Shown: positions 42,350 through 52,737 of the stretch, piece after piece
Layout: every line of letters starts with the position of its first letter
Numbering within the stretch: the stretch's first letter is position 1
Source of the DNA: Panicum virgatum
Lineage: Eukaryota > Streptophyta > Magnoliopsida > Poales > Poaceae
Direction: 5' to 3'
DNA: 64,000 nucleotides
NCBI RefSeq assembly: GCF_016808335.1
Contig: NC_053153.1
Coordinates: 32,683,172 to 32,747,171 of the forward strand
Notes under the pieces: model-generated
What the model was told of the DNA's origin: nothing
The model's database searches: none
The model's input: the letters and a program-made list of their open reading frames with translations, nothing else
Program-made: the position numbers and the translations under genes

Positions 42350-43490
42350 GTGAAAGGTCCGGTGGCGCGCTCTAGCCTAAGAGGAAAAGGGGATGAATTA
42401 GACAATCTAAAAACTTAGACCTATGGCTCTAACTATTTGCACAATATTAAACTATTTCAAGCTATCTAGATGTGTAACTATGGTTGTTCTAGTGTGAAAC
42501 CCATATCCCAAAAGAGTTTAGCAACCTATAGCCTTTCCTATCAAGAAACTACTCTATAAAAGTAAAAAGCAAACAAATTGCTAGTGTGAAATGCGGAAGC
42601 TTAAAGAGTGGGATAGGAGAAAGCAAACTCTCGACGCGGGTGTTTATCCCGTGGTTCGGTTAGCCACAAAGGCACACCTACATCCACGTTGTTATAGCAC
42701 TCACTAAGAGTATTACTACTCGGCCACCAAGTCTCTTCCGTGAACACAATAACGGTCACCTTGGCCCCGGGTTCCACTATGGAGCTTCTCCATAAAGGAT
42801 GGGGTCTCCACGTCCCCCGCACAAAGTTGTCGTCGCCGCTCCACACCAAGTCGGAGGGTCGATGACGTTGCCGGCGAGCTTCACAGCTCCAAGGAGCCGG
42901 CGCACCAAGCTCTTCTTTTGGTTCACTAGAGAACCATAGCACAAGGGCTCAAGGCCTTGCAATCTCACTCACTAAGAGCTAATCCTTTACGCAACACTCT
43001 CAAAGTGTGTTAAGTGCTAAGGATATAAACACTAAGCTCTTGGATGGCTTGGAGTGGTTCTTAGGTGTGTATGTGACTTTCTTGAACTCCAGCAAGCTTC
43101 AAATGGCCGGTGGATGCCATATATATATGCCTCCAAGTCGTGGAGCCATTGCTCCAACGGTCAGTAAAAATCTGCATACCATCGGATGAACCGATGCCTC
43201 TGCCTGGGGTAGCGTCGGTTCATCCGGTCACTCTCAGACCCGAAGTAGCCGTTGAGCTTCTGACGCACTGTCTGCGACCCCACCGGTTTAACCGATGACA
43301 TGGTGTCGGTTCAATCGGTCACTCACAGCACTCAACTAGTCGTTGGCCTCTTTCTCTCCTGCTGACGTCATTACACTGGTGCCTTGCTCCGATGCATCAC
43401 CGGTTCAGCCGGTGCTGAAGGATCTTCTCCTGGACGCTTGAAATCGTCTCTGGAACATGGTACGTTGAATGCACCGATGCCTATCTTGAA
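42350..43490 (+). mobile_element. LTR-like repeat, second copy of the family at 119
   Basis: Starts TGAAAGGTCC and carries, in the same order as 119-1,615, 'gtggttcgg', 'ggagcttctcca', 'cccccgcacaaag', 'ctccacaccaag', 'ggagggtc', 'catatatata' and palindromic CCGGTTTAACCG motifs. No coding capacity. The right end is cut by the pyrimidine-rich stretch at ~43,490. Confidence 0.55.
43180..43420. repeat. Array of CATCGG-x-CCGATG / CCGGTTTAACCG palindromes
   Basis: Motifs such as CATCGGATGAACCGATG, TCGGTTCATCCGGT, ACCGGTTTAACCGATG and ACCGGTTCAGCCGGT at 40-60 bp spacing, matching the array type at 945-1,380. Confidence 0.65.
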
Positions 43491-44198
43491 GCCGTCGGTG
43501 CGAATCTCTCTCCTTCTCTCTCCTTCGTTCTCCTTCTCTCTCCTTTTCTTTTTCTTTTCCCTTTTTCCATTTTCTTTTCTTTCTTTTCTCCATTTTTTCT
43601 TTTTCTTTTTCTTTTTCCCTTCCTCCCTTCTCCTCTCTCCTTCCTCTGCCCCCGAGCGCCGCCCGGCCCGGCTCCCCTCTGCCGCTCTCCTCCCGCTCGC
43701 CCCCGACCTGCACCCCCGCCCCGACCCCACGCGCGGCACACGCGTGCCAGCTGCCCACGCCCTCGCCCCGCAGCCCGCTCGGCGCGCCGCCCGGCCGCGC
43801 ACGCGCGCACCCGCTCGGCGCCGCCTGCCCGCGCGCACCCCGCCATGCCAAGCACGCCACTACCTCCCCTGCCCTGCTGCGCACGCACGCTCGCCGTTCC
43901 ACGCGCTCCCAAGACCCGCCGCTGCCACCTCCGCGTGCCCGCGCCGCCCGCCGAACCATACCCACGCCGCTCGCCGGGTTCCGCCCTCGCCGCACGCGCC
44001 GTTGCCCTGTGCCATCACAGCCCCGCCTGCTCGACGCGTCCCGTCACCTGCCTCGCCGCGCCGCCCGCCGAGCAAACAGCGCTGCCGCGTCACGACACGA
44101 GCAAGTGGCCAAAGCGCCATTAATGGCGCCCCGCGATGCTCGCCGGCCGGCACCGACCTCCACCGCCGCTTTCCACCTCCCCACCGCCTCATCTCGCC

Positions 44199-44206
44199 TA
44201 TAAATA
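44199..44206 (+). promoter_or_regulatory. TATA box in the LTR-like fragment
   Basis: TATAAATA in 'ctcgcctataaataggcg'. Strong match in a GC-rich context. Confidence 0.45.
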
Positions 44207-45070
44207 GGCGCTCCTCGCGTCGGCAACCACCACCGCAAGCCACACCGTCCCGTGCCCCTCCTCCCCGGCCCTGCAGCACCGCCGCCTCACACACACCCCC
44301 GCCGCCGCCGTCGGTCATCGTGGCCAAGCCGCCCCACTGCACCCCAGCTCGCGCTAGGTAGGGAAAACGGACCTTCTCCTCCTCCTCCTCTCCCTCTTTC
44401 CCCCACTCCCTAGCCGCCGACGCGCTCCACAGCGCCGCCGCCATAGCGCCGCCGCTCGCCACCCGCCGGCCTCCGTGGCGCCACCGCCTCGCTGCGCCCC
44501 GGACCAAATTGAGGTGGGGAGCGGGTTCCCCATGGCCTCCTCTCTCTTTCCCCCCTCCCCGTGGCCACCGCCGAGCCCCAGGGCTGCCGGCCCAAGGCCG
44601 CCGGCGCATTGTGCCCTCCTCCTCTGTTTCCCCATGGAGGGAGGGGGAAGAAGTGGGCATTTTGCCCATAACCCCCTCCCCTTTCTTCTAATTGCTAAAA
44701 GAACCCTCCACCCTTTGGCTTTTATACAAAAGCATCCCTGCCCTTTATGATATTCACAAACATACCCTTCCACTATGCAACATAATTATAAATAAACCCC
44801 TGACTTTTTTTTGAATGACCCAAATAGTTTCTAAAATACAAACCAAGCCCCTGCCTTCTCAAATATAATTACAAACAAGTCCCTGGACCCTTATTTATAA
44901 CCTATCATTTCATGCGCCAAACGACCTCGGATCTACCTAAAACTTTATCACGCCTCTCATAACATAGTTTTGTCCATACCATTTGGAAACCACCCAAAAA
45001 TATTACTCCGAACTCCATATCTTAACTATTTCCGATTCGAGCTCAACGATAAAACTTTCATTTCCATTTC

Positions 45071-45253
45071 TTGATTGTGTGCATGTTTGTATACGTCGTA
45101 GATCATGGTGTGAACGAAGGAGAGCCCGTTGACGAGCAGTATTGCGAGCCAGCGATCGAGGACCAGTTCCGCGACCCCGAGCCCGAAGGACAGTACTTCG
45201 ACCAGGGCCTTCCCGAAGGCTTCGAAGACGGCAAGTTCAATACCACCCTTTGA
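45071..45253 (+). CDS. Small acidic ORF in LTR-like sequence
   Basis: 60 codons: a hydrophobic start (M-I-V-C-M-F-V-Y-V-V) then an acidic, Tyr/Phe-containing part (E-D-Q-F-R-D-P-E-P-E-G-Q-Y-F-D). Codon composition is GC-rich against an AT-rich neighbourhood, which suggests a past coding role. It could be an exon reached by splicing. Not recognised. Confidence 0.25.
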   Translation: MIVCMFVYVVDHGVNEGEPVDEQYCEPAIEDQFRDPEPEGQYFDQGLPEGFEDGKFNTTL

Positions 45254-45788
45254 TGCATGCTTTTGTCCTAGTTTTTATAAACACAACCTATTGGCCTGTT
45301 TTATAAAATTGTATATGTTTTGCCTGCTGAAAACACGGTTGGATAGCCACCCCTTGATTTGTTACAACCATTCCTTGACCACCTAGATTAATGTCTGAAT
45401 GTGTTTTGTTTGGACATTAATCGCTGCTTGAACACTTAGGACCTTATACACAATACAACTAGTTTTTATAAAGAAAATGTGTGTGTGTGGGAAGGGATAA
45501 AAATGGAATTTTTGAAAGATGAGTTTAGACGGGATGGATGGCATTTCTGTGTGACTTGCCGTTTGGTGTGCTCGTGCCTGTGTGGCAGAGCAAGGAAGGG
45601 AGATATCCATCTTGTCACCCCTAAGGACCGAGTTGGTGTGTCATCTCATCTAACTCCACTATCGTGCAAACCACTCGACCGTTGTATGGGCAACGGCTTA
45701 GCATAAACCCCACTAGTTAGTCTGATAGCCATCAGGAGAGCTGAGAGCAACGGGTGATCAAGGAGAAGGGATTAGCTCTGTGTGACTT

Positions 45789-48300
45789 ATGCCCCGGTTG
45801 ATAGGAGCTCAGGACCAAGCATCGGTTCTGCCGGTCACCAAACCTGTCACATATGAAGAACTGACTCTGGAACACAAGCAAAAATACGATGAGGCCAAAG
45901 CTCAGTTCGAAGCCGATCTCATCGGCTCTTTTGAGAGGACCCGCAACCATGGCATCAGGTGGAAGGGGTTCTCACCAGAAGGCGCTCTCGACAACGTTGA
46001 CCTGTCTGTGCCGTCAGAAGAGCGTACCAGGGCCCTACGTCAGGAGAGGAACTACATTGTGGCTCACACGCTTCATCGGCACTCAGAAAGCCTGGTTAAC
46101 GAGCTTGAGTGCGTGGCACATCGCGTTTCCAGGAGGTGATCAAGAACCAGTACTCCCCATCGGGACCGACTCTGGGGAGTCACAGGGGGGAAGCTTCATT
46201 GCAAACCAAGCCGCCAGTGTCCTACTTGCTCACGGCAGCAGTACAGCATAATTCGCCGATCTACGTCATCCACAAGATCGGCGGTGATCCTGGAGAAGGC
46301 CAGTTCCTCACCGAGCCACCCAAGGAGATCCCGCACGGCTACACGTGCACATACATTCCTGACAACATTAGTCCAACACGCTCGGTGCAGTTGGTAAACC
46401 CAGGAGCTTCTGGAACGGACGCGGAGAAACAAGTGTGGCTGGCAAAGTACGCTACTGGGCCGAGTACTGAGCCATCGGCCCCAGGAGTTCTTAATATGGA
46501 GCAGGTCAATGCAATATTGAGAGACCAGTTCGGCATCCTGCCCAAGAGAAAAGCGATCGGCTATTCCAAGCCGTATCCAAGTGACTATTACTTGATCCCA
46601 TTGCCACCCAAGTATCGGCTCCCTGAGTTCACCAAGTTCAACGGGTCAGAAGGAGCCAGCTCCATTGAGCATGTGAGCCGATACTTAACGCAGCTTGGGA
46701 TGATTTCAGTATCGGATCCGCTGAGGGTCCGTTTCTTCGGCCAATCTCTTACAGGCCCAGCTTTTGGATGGTACGCGTCATTAGCCCCAGATTCGATTTG
46801 AACTTGGAGGCAGCTGGAAGATCAGTTCCATACCCAGTATCACTCGGAGGCTGCTGAAGCTGGGATTGCCGACCTCGCACAAGTCAGGCAGAAGCGAGGA
46901 GAGACTGTGTCGGAATACATACAGCGCTTCAGAGAGGTCAAGAACCGATGCTCCTCATCGCGCATCATAGAGAAGGAGGCAGTCGATTTGGTTGTTCTGG
47001 GACTCGCTAAGCCGATCAAGGATCTGGCTTTTCAGTTGGAGTTCACATCTCTGGCGCACCTGGTGCAGAAGCTTACGGCATATGAACTTTATCATCCTGA
47101 GCTGTACCAGGACAAGTTCAAGCGCCATGTAAACATGGCTCAGGCGGATGAATCTGATGACTCAGGCGAGGAGCAAGAAGTGGCCGTGACAGAGTGGACT
47201 CGGGGGGCAAACACTGTCCCGTGCAAGTGGGTTAAACAGCAGGGGCTTGTGAAGGGCTTCGACTTCGACGTGACCAAAGTAGAGCAGATATTTGATCTGC
47301 TCCTCAAATAAAAATAGCTGAAGCTCCCAGAGAATCACAAGCTGCCAACCGCACAAGAGCTGCAGGGAAGGCTGTACTGCAAATGGCACCACTCGTTCAC
47401 TCATGCCACGGGTGAATGCAAGGAGCTGCATCGTCAGATTCAATCGGCTATCGAGCAAGGCCGATTAATCCTGGATCAACACACGATGAAGGTTGACACG
47501 AAGACCTTCCCGCAAGCCAACGTGGTAGAGTTGTCAGACTTCACTCTTGCGGGCCAGGATTTTTCATTCCAGATCAACATGGCGGGGCCTGTACGCCGTC
47601 GTGACGGGCAAAGGAGAGAGGCCATTTCTGGCAAACGGCCCCAGGATCAAAATGAACCAGGGCAATAGCATATTACTGAGGAGCAAGTGCGTCACATCCG
47701 TAATCAGCTTCCTACTTCCGATCGGCTTCTGGAAAAGTACCAGTACCAGTACAAGTTGCGCCGCCGATACGAATCAGAAGAAGATGAGTATGAGCACCGC
47801 ACAGGAAGGACACTGGGGAGACGCCAGGCTATACACGACCACTGGCATTGCCCGTTCTTCAGGTACTGTTGGAATTCCGGCATGAGCCGATTGCCTACTA
47901 TAGATGATTGCTTGGAGTGCAGGCCTCGAGGACGCCAGCAGGACGAGACATCGGTGTTCCAGCGCTTAGGGCCCAGAACACGTCATGATGACCGTGTGAG
48001 GCGGCCGTCCAGGGGTGATTCCGAGCCAGAAGAAGAAGACAGGTACCATCGCCCACGGTGGTGTCCTGACGGGCTTAATCGCTCGCAGAAGCGCAGAGTG
48101 CAGCACTTGCGCAATCTCGAAGAAGCGGAGGCAAAGTACCTTGACGTGCTGAGGAAGGCACGTCCGGATCTCGCGGAGCAAGTCAGGCGACTGCGAAGGG
48201 TGGAAAGGCGCCCTCTAAGAAAAGAGTGGCGCCCCAAGCAGACAAAAGCCGATGAGAAGCCATCGGCTGATGTGAACATGGTGTTCGTGCTCCCATCATA
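45789..48300 (+). pseudogene. gag: E4 gag
   Basis: Starts M-P-R-L-I-G-A-Q-D-Q (45,789-46,139), shifts frame near 46,110-46,135, then stays in one frame to the protease with stops at 46,799, 47,309, 47,666 and 48,299. Most read as C-to-T changes (for instance S-I-(TGA)-T-W-R-Q-L for CGA, L-P-S-(TAG)-F for CAG). Capsid-type motifs are F-N-G-S-E-G-A-S-S-I-E-H, W-R-Q-L-E-D-Q-F-H-T-Q-Y and Y-I-Q-R-F-R-E-V-K-N-R-C. Further on, C-K-W-H-H-S-F-T-H-A-T-G-E-C is a C-x-x-H-type knuckle. The C-terminal part is Arg-rich. Confidence 0.8.
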
Positions 48301-48325
48301 GTTTCGGGCACCCCAACCAGAGGAT

Positions 48326-48925
48326 TTGCCTGTTGCACAGTTGGATCTTGGCCCCCAGCCGATCATCTTCGAGAAGCCAAAGGAAAAAAGCTACAAACAT
48401 TTGAAGGGGCTGTATCTCAAGGGCTTCATCAACGGCAAACCCGTTAACAGGATGCTGGTTGGCACCGGTGCTGCAGTCAACCTTATGCCATATTCAGTGC
48501 TGCGCCGGTTGGGGCGTTCTTCTGCCGACCTAATCAAGACCAATGTGATGCTCAATGACTTCAATGGACAACCATCAGAGGCAATGGGGGTTCTTAATGT
48601 GGAGTTGACAGTGGGCCGCAAGACGATCCCGACTTCATTCTTCATCGTCAACAGCAAGAGTACTTACACGGTATTGCTTGGGAGGGATTGGATTCACGCC
48701 AACTGTTGTATCCCTTCCACAATGCATCAGTATCTCATCCAATGGGATGGCGATGAAGTGGAGGTGGTCCGTGCAGATGACTCTAGCGAGGTTTCGCTCG
48801 CAGACATGAACGCTTGGGATGCGGAAGGACAAGAGCCGATCTCAAGGATGGCCTTGGAAGATTGTGATCGGATCGAAGCGACAATAAACAGACTGAGGCT
48901 GGTCTTATCCACTAGCCTCACATAG
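48326..48925 (+). pseudogene. E4 aspartic protease, active-site Asp lost
   Basis: 199 codons, same frame as gag. The active-site region reads M-L-V-G-T-G-A-A-V-N-L-M-P, where plant retroelement proteases have D in place of the first G (GGC instead of GAC at 48,453-48,455). The rest of the fold is recognisable: V-E-L-T-V-G-R-K-T-I-P-T-S-F-F and Y-T-V-L-L-G-R-D-W-I. With the catalytic Asp replaced the enzyme cannot cleave Gag-Pol. It ends with TAG at 48,923. Confidence 0.8.
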
Positions 48926-49011
48926 TAGATGCATCCTGGCATGCTACGGGGTGTAATAGAGATAGAGAGGCCGGTCCCAGCGACCGGCCCCAAAAAATAG
49001 AAAAATCCTGT

Positions 49012-52000
49012 TTGGGGTCGGAATTCTTACATCATGTACATACGATGGCCTGCTCTGGCAGTTGGCCGCTCATCGACTATTTGGTTCCGAATGATAATGG
49101 AAGTATAGAAACAGCCAGCCCATGCGGTTGGCCAAATAATTTTTCTGGTCATCTCCCTGTGTTTGCCACTGATCTTGTCGATAACGAAGACTCGCCTGCG
49201 TTCGCAGCTGGTTTTTCAGACGACGGCAAGCTAGGATACGGGTTCACGTCAGCTGACGATTTGGAAGAGGTTGACATCGGTCCTGGGGATAAGCCACGAC
49301 CGACATTTATCAGCAAGAAGTTGGATCCGGTCTTGCGTGAGGAGATGATTGCACTGCTGAAAGAGTACCGGGATTGTTTTGCATGGGACTACACCAAGAT
49401 GTCTGGTCTGGACAGAAGCATCATCGAGCATCGGCTCCCGCTCAAGAAAGGGTTTCGGCCGTTTCAGCAACGAGCACATCAGATGAAGGCCGAAGTCCTA
49501 GAAGAAGTCAAGAAAGAGGTGGAGAAGATGTTGGATGCTGGTTTCATCAGATCGTGCCGGTATGCAGAATGGATCTCTAGCGTGGTACCAGTACAAAAGA
49601 AGGATGGCCGATGGCGTGTCTGCGTCGATTTTAGAGATCTCAACAGAGCGATGCCAAAGGACGAATACCCGATGCCTGTTGCAGAGACATTGATCAACGC
49701 AGCTGTCGGCCACAAAATGATGAGTTTTATGGACGGTAATGCCGGTTACAACCAGATCTTCATGGCCCCAGAAGATGTGCACAGGACCGCGTTCAGAGTA
49801 CCAGACGCGGTCGGCTTGTTCGAGTACTTGGTTATGACCTTTGGATTGAAAAATGCCGGTGCGACATACCAACGTGCCATGAATTACATTTTTCATGATC
49901 TCATCGGCAAACTGGTAGAAATTTATATTGATGATGTTGTGGTCAAGTCCAAATCAGCTGGGGGGCATCTAGAAGATCTGCGTCAAGTTTTGGAGCGGAC
50001 TCGAAGGTTTGGGCTCAAGATGAACCCAAAGAAGTGCGCTTTTGGCGTATCGGCCGGTCAATTTTTGGGATTCCTGGTGCATGAACGGGGAATCGAGATT
50101 GGCTTGAAGAGTCAAGAAGCTGTGAAGACGATGAAGCCACCTACTACAAAGAAAGAGTTGTAGAAGCTCATCGGTAAAATTAACTTTGTCAGACGATTTA
50201 TTTCTAATCTGTCTGGGCGCATTGAACCGTTCATGGGTTTAGTGAAGATCAAATCCGATGATGAGTTTCGCTGGGGGCAGAACAGCAGCAAGCTTTCGAT
50301 GAAATCAAAGAATATTTATCAAAGCCTCCAGTGTTGGTTCCTCCTCAGCAAGATAGGCCGTTCTATGTGTACCTATCCATGAGTGACACTTCCATTGCTT
50401 CGGTGTTAGTCCAGAAGCACGACGGCCGGTAGAGGGTGGTTTTCTACCTCAGCAGGCGCATGTTAGACACCGAGACCAGGTATCCTGAAATCGAGAAGCT
50501 TTGCCTTTGCTTATTCTTTACATGTACAAAGCTTCGTCATATTTTGCTCTCGGCGGAAACAATTGTCATATGCAAATCGGATGTCATAAAGCACATGCTG
50601 TCGGCTCCTGTCCTGAGAGGCCGGCTTGGAAAATGGATGTTTGCATTGTTAGAGTTCGATATTCGGTATCAGCCTGCAAAAGCAGTCAAAGGACAGGCAA
50701 TGGCGGATCTTGTTGCCGACAGGATCAGCACTGATGTTGCTGCACTTTTCATTCGTGCTTGGGCTATGTTTTTTGACGGATCGGCTTGTGATGATGGGTG
50801 CGGTGTGGGAATTCTGTTGGTGTCACCTCGAGGGGCGACTTATTCCTTTTCCATCAGGATGACTGCCCCATGCACCAATAATTTGGTGGAATATGAAGCC
50901 GTTCGCAAAGGGATGGAACTGCTCCTCGAAGCTGGTGCAGAAGCAGTGGAAATTTTTGGAGATTCAAAGCTGGTGATTTCTCAGCTCACGGAAGAATATA
51001 GATGTGAGAGCGAGGCTCTTTTCCTGATATGGATGCAGTGCCGTGAGTTGATGTCACGATTCAGGTACATCAATTTCCACTGGATACGTAGGATTCTGAA
51101 CAATGAAGCCAATGATTTCGCACAGATGGCTTCTGGGTACAAGGAAACGGCCGATGGAGTCGATGTGGAGGTTCAGTTTCTAGAACCCGGAGACTGGAGA
51201 GCCGATATCTTCAATTACTTGAAGGATTCGGCTCGGGGGGCACCCAGGAGGATAAGACTCAAGGCTATGAAGTATGTTCTGATAGGGGATGACATGTTCT
51301 ATAGGACCTTGGAAGGACTACTGCTCAAATGTCTGGGACCTTCAGAGTCGAATCGGCTCTTGCATGAGGTTCATGAAGGAACCTGCGGTACTCACCAATC
51401 GGCTCATAAGATGAAGTGGCGGATTAGGCGATCGGGTTATTACTGGCCCACCATGCTTGAAGATTGCTTCAAATATTACAAAGGATGTCAGGTATGTCAG
51501 AGGTTTGGCAAAATTCAGATAGTGCCAGCATCAGTAATGAATCCTATCATCAAGCCGTGGCCATTCAGGGGTTGGGCCCTGGACATGATTGGTCAGATCA
51601 ACCCGTCATCTAGCAAGGGTCACCAATGGGTCTTAGCTGCTACAGATTATTTCACAAAATGGGTAGAGGCAGTGCCCATGAGGTCAGTAGCGTCAAAAGA
51701 TGTGATCAGCTTTGTCAAAGAGCACATCATTCACAGATTTGGGATCCCTTAGACCATTACGACCGATGGAGGATCGGTCTTTATATCAGAGGAATTCAGA
51801 AAGTTTGCCAATGACATGGGGATTAAGCTGATCAGATCATCTCCATATTATGCCCAGGCTAATGGACAAGCTAAAGCATCCAACCAGAGCCTCATCAAGC
51901 TCATAAAGAGAAAGATCGATAAATATCCTAGGCGCTGGCATGAGGTGTTGTCAGAGGCTTTGTGGGCGTATCGTATTTCATGTCACGGGTCCACCAAGAC

Positions 52001-52451
52001 ATCGCCGTACCATTTAGTCTACGGCCAAGACGCTGTGCTGCCATGGGAAATTACGGCTGGATCAAGGCGTGTCGAGTTTTAGAATGATCTATCTGCTGAA
52101 CAGTATGCAGCCTTGATGAATGACAATGTGGAGGACCTGACAGAGCTAAGACTTTGGTCATTGGAGAAGATTAAGGAAAACAAGGCTAAAGTTGCTCGTG
52201 CGTACAATAAGAAGGTCAAGCCAAAGAATTTCCAGGTTGGAGACTTGGTTTGGGAGGCAGTATTGCCATTAGGAACTAAAGATAAAAAGTATGGCAAGTG
52301 GTCTCCAACTTGGCACGGGCCGTACAAGGTTGATCAGGTTTTGCCTAGGAATGCATACATGCTCGAGGAATTGGACGGCGTCAAGTTTCCTGTTGCTGTC
52401 AATGGTCAACACCTCAAGAAGTATTTCCCGAGCATGTGGGAAAGCGAGTAA
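49012..52451 (+). pseudogene. pol: E4 pol: RT, two RNase H domains, integrase
   Basis: RT lies in 49,012-50,163 with W-R-V-C-V-D-F-R-D-L-N, F-G-L-K-N-A-G-A-T-Y-Q-R and catalytic Y-I-D-D-V-V-V. A TAG (50,161) replaces Gln and a frameshift occurs near 50,275. The next frame (50,436-52,451) carries the Gypsy RNase H remnant (R-Y-P-E-I-E-K-L). It continues with the second, archaeal-type RNase H (F-F-D-G-S-A, N-L-V-E-Y-E-A, F-G-D-S-K-L-V-I-S-Q) and the integrase zinc site (H-E-G-T-C-G-T-H ... C-Q-V-C-Q). In the integrase core both Asp are kept (A-L-D-M-I-G, T-T-D-G-G) but the catalytic Glu is Lys (G-Q-A-K-A-S-N). Further TAG codons at 51,750 and 52,080. Inactive. Confidence 0.85.
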
Positions 52452-52490
52452 CAAGAGCCGATGAGATCCATCTGGCTGTAATCATGAAAA

Positions 52491-52625
52491 GGCCAACACG
52501 TTGAGTTGGCCAGTAAAAAATAATAATAATCATAAAATAAAAAAAAGGGAAAGATATAGGCCAACACATTGAGTTGGCCAGTAAAAAAAAAAGGAAGGCC
52601 AACACGTTGAGTTGGTTAGTAAAAA
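52491..52625. repeat. Three hairpin-forming repeats at the pol/cargo junction
   Basis: GGCCAACACGTTGAGTTGGCC at 52,491, 52,559 (one change) and 52,597 (imperfect), each followed by 'agtaaaaa'. Each unit is a 7-bp inverted repeat (GGCCAAC/GTTGGCC) around a 7-nt loop. They lie 40 bp after the pol stop and just past the end of the convergent minus-strand gene. Confidence 0.75.
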
Positions 52626-52737
52626 TACGTATGAGAAGCAAGACAGCCGATGTGTGACCATCGACTTAAGGTGTTTTTAAATGAGTACAAGTTTCAGGTT
52701 TTAACAGGCGACATTAAATGTTTTCTGAATAGTTCTA

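Larger units (their letters stand above)
43491..45788 (+). mobile_element. LTR-like fragment of a Gypsy-type element
   Basis: Pyrimidine-rich then very GC-rich sequence leading to a strong TATA box (TATAAATA, 44,199-44,206). A 5'-leader-like region and an AT-rich tail follow, ending in text such as 'gcaacggcttagcat' and 'gtctgatagccatcagg' (45,690-45,740) that I associate with LTRs of abundant grass Gypsy elements. The 325-codon Pro/Ala/Arg-rich ORF here (43,384-44,361) looks like composition, not a gene. No matching second LTR is in the window, so limits and family are uncertain. Confidence 0.4.

Noticed and set aside
43384..44361. 325-codon plus-strand ORF, Pro/Ala/Arg-rich
   Set aside because: The first third is a poly-Phe/Ser reading of a CT tract and the rest is GC-rich low complexity. 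It spans two different repeat types and shows no domain.
52491..52625. CRISPR-like array
   Set aside because: Only three imperfect palindromic units with unequal spacers in a plant retroelement.
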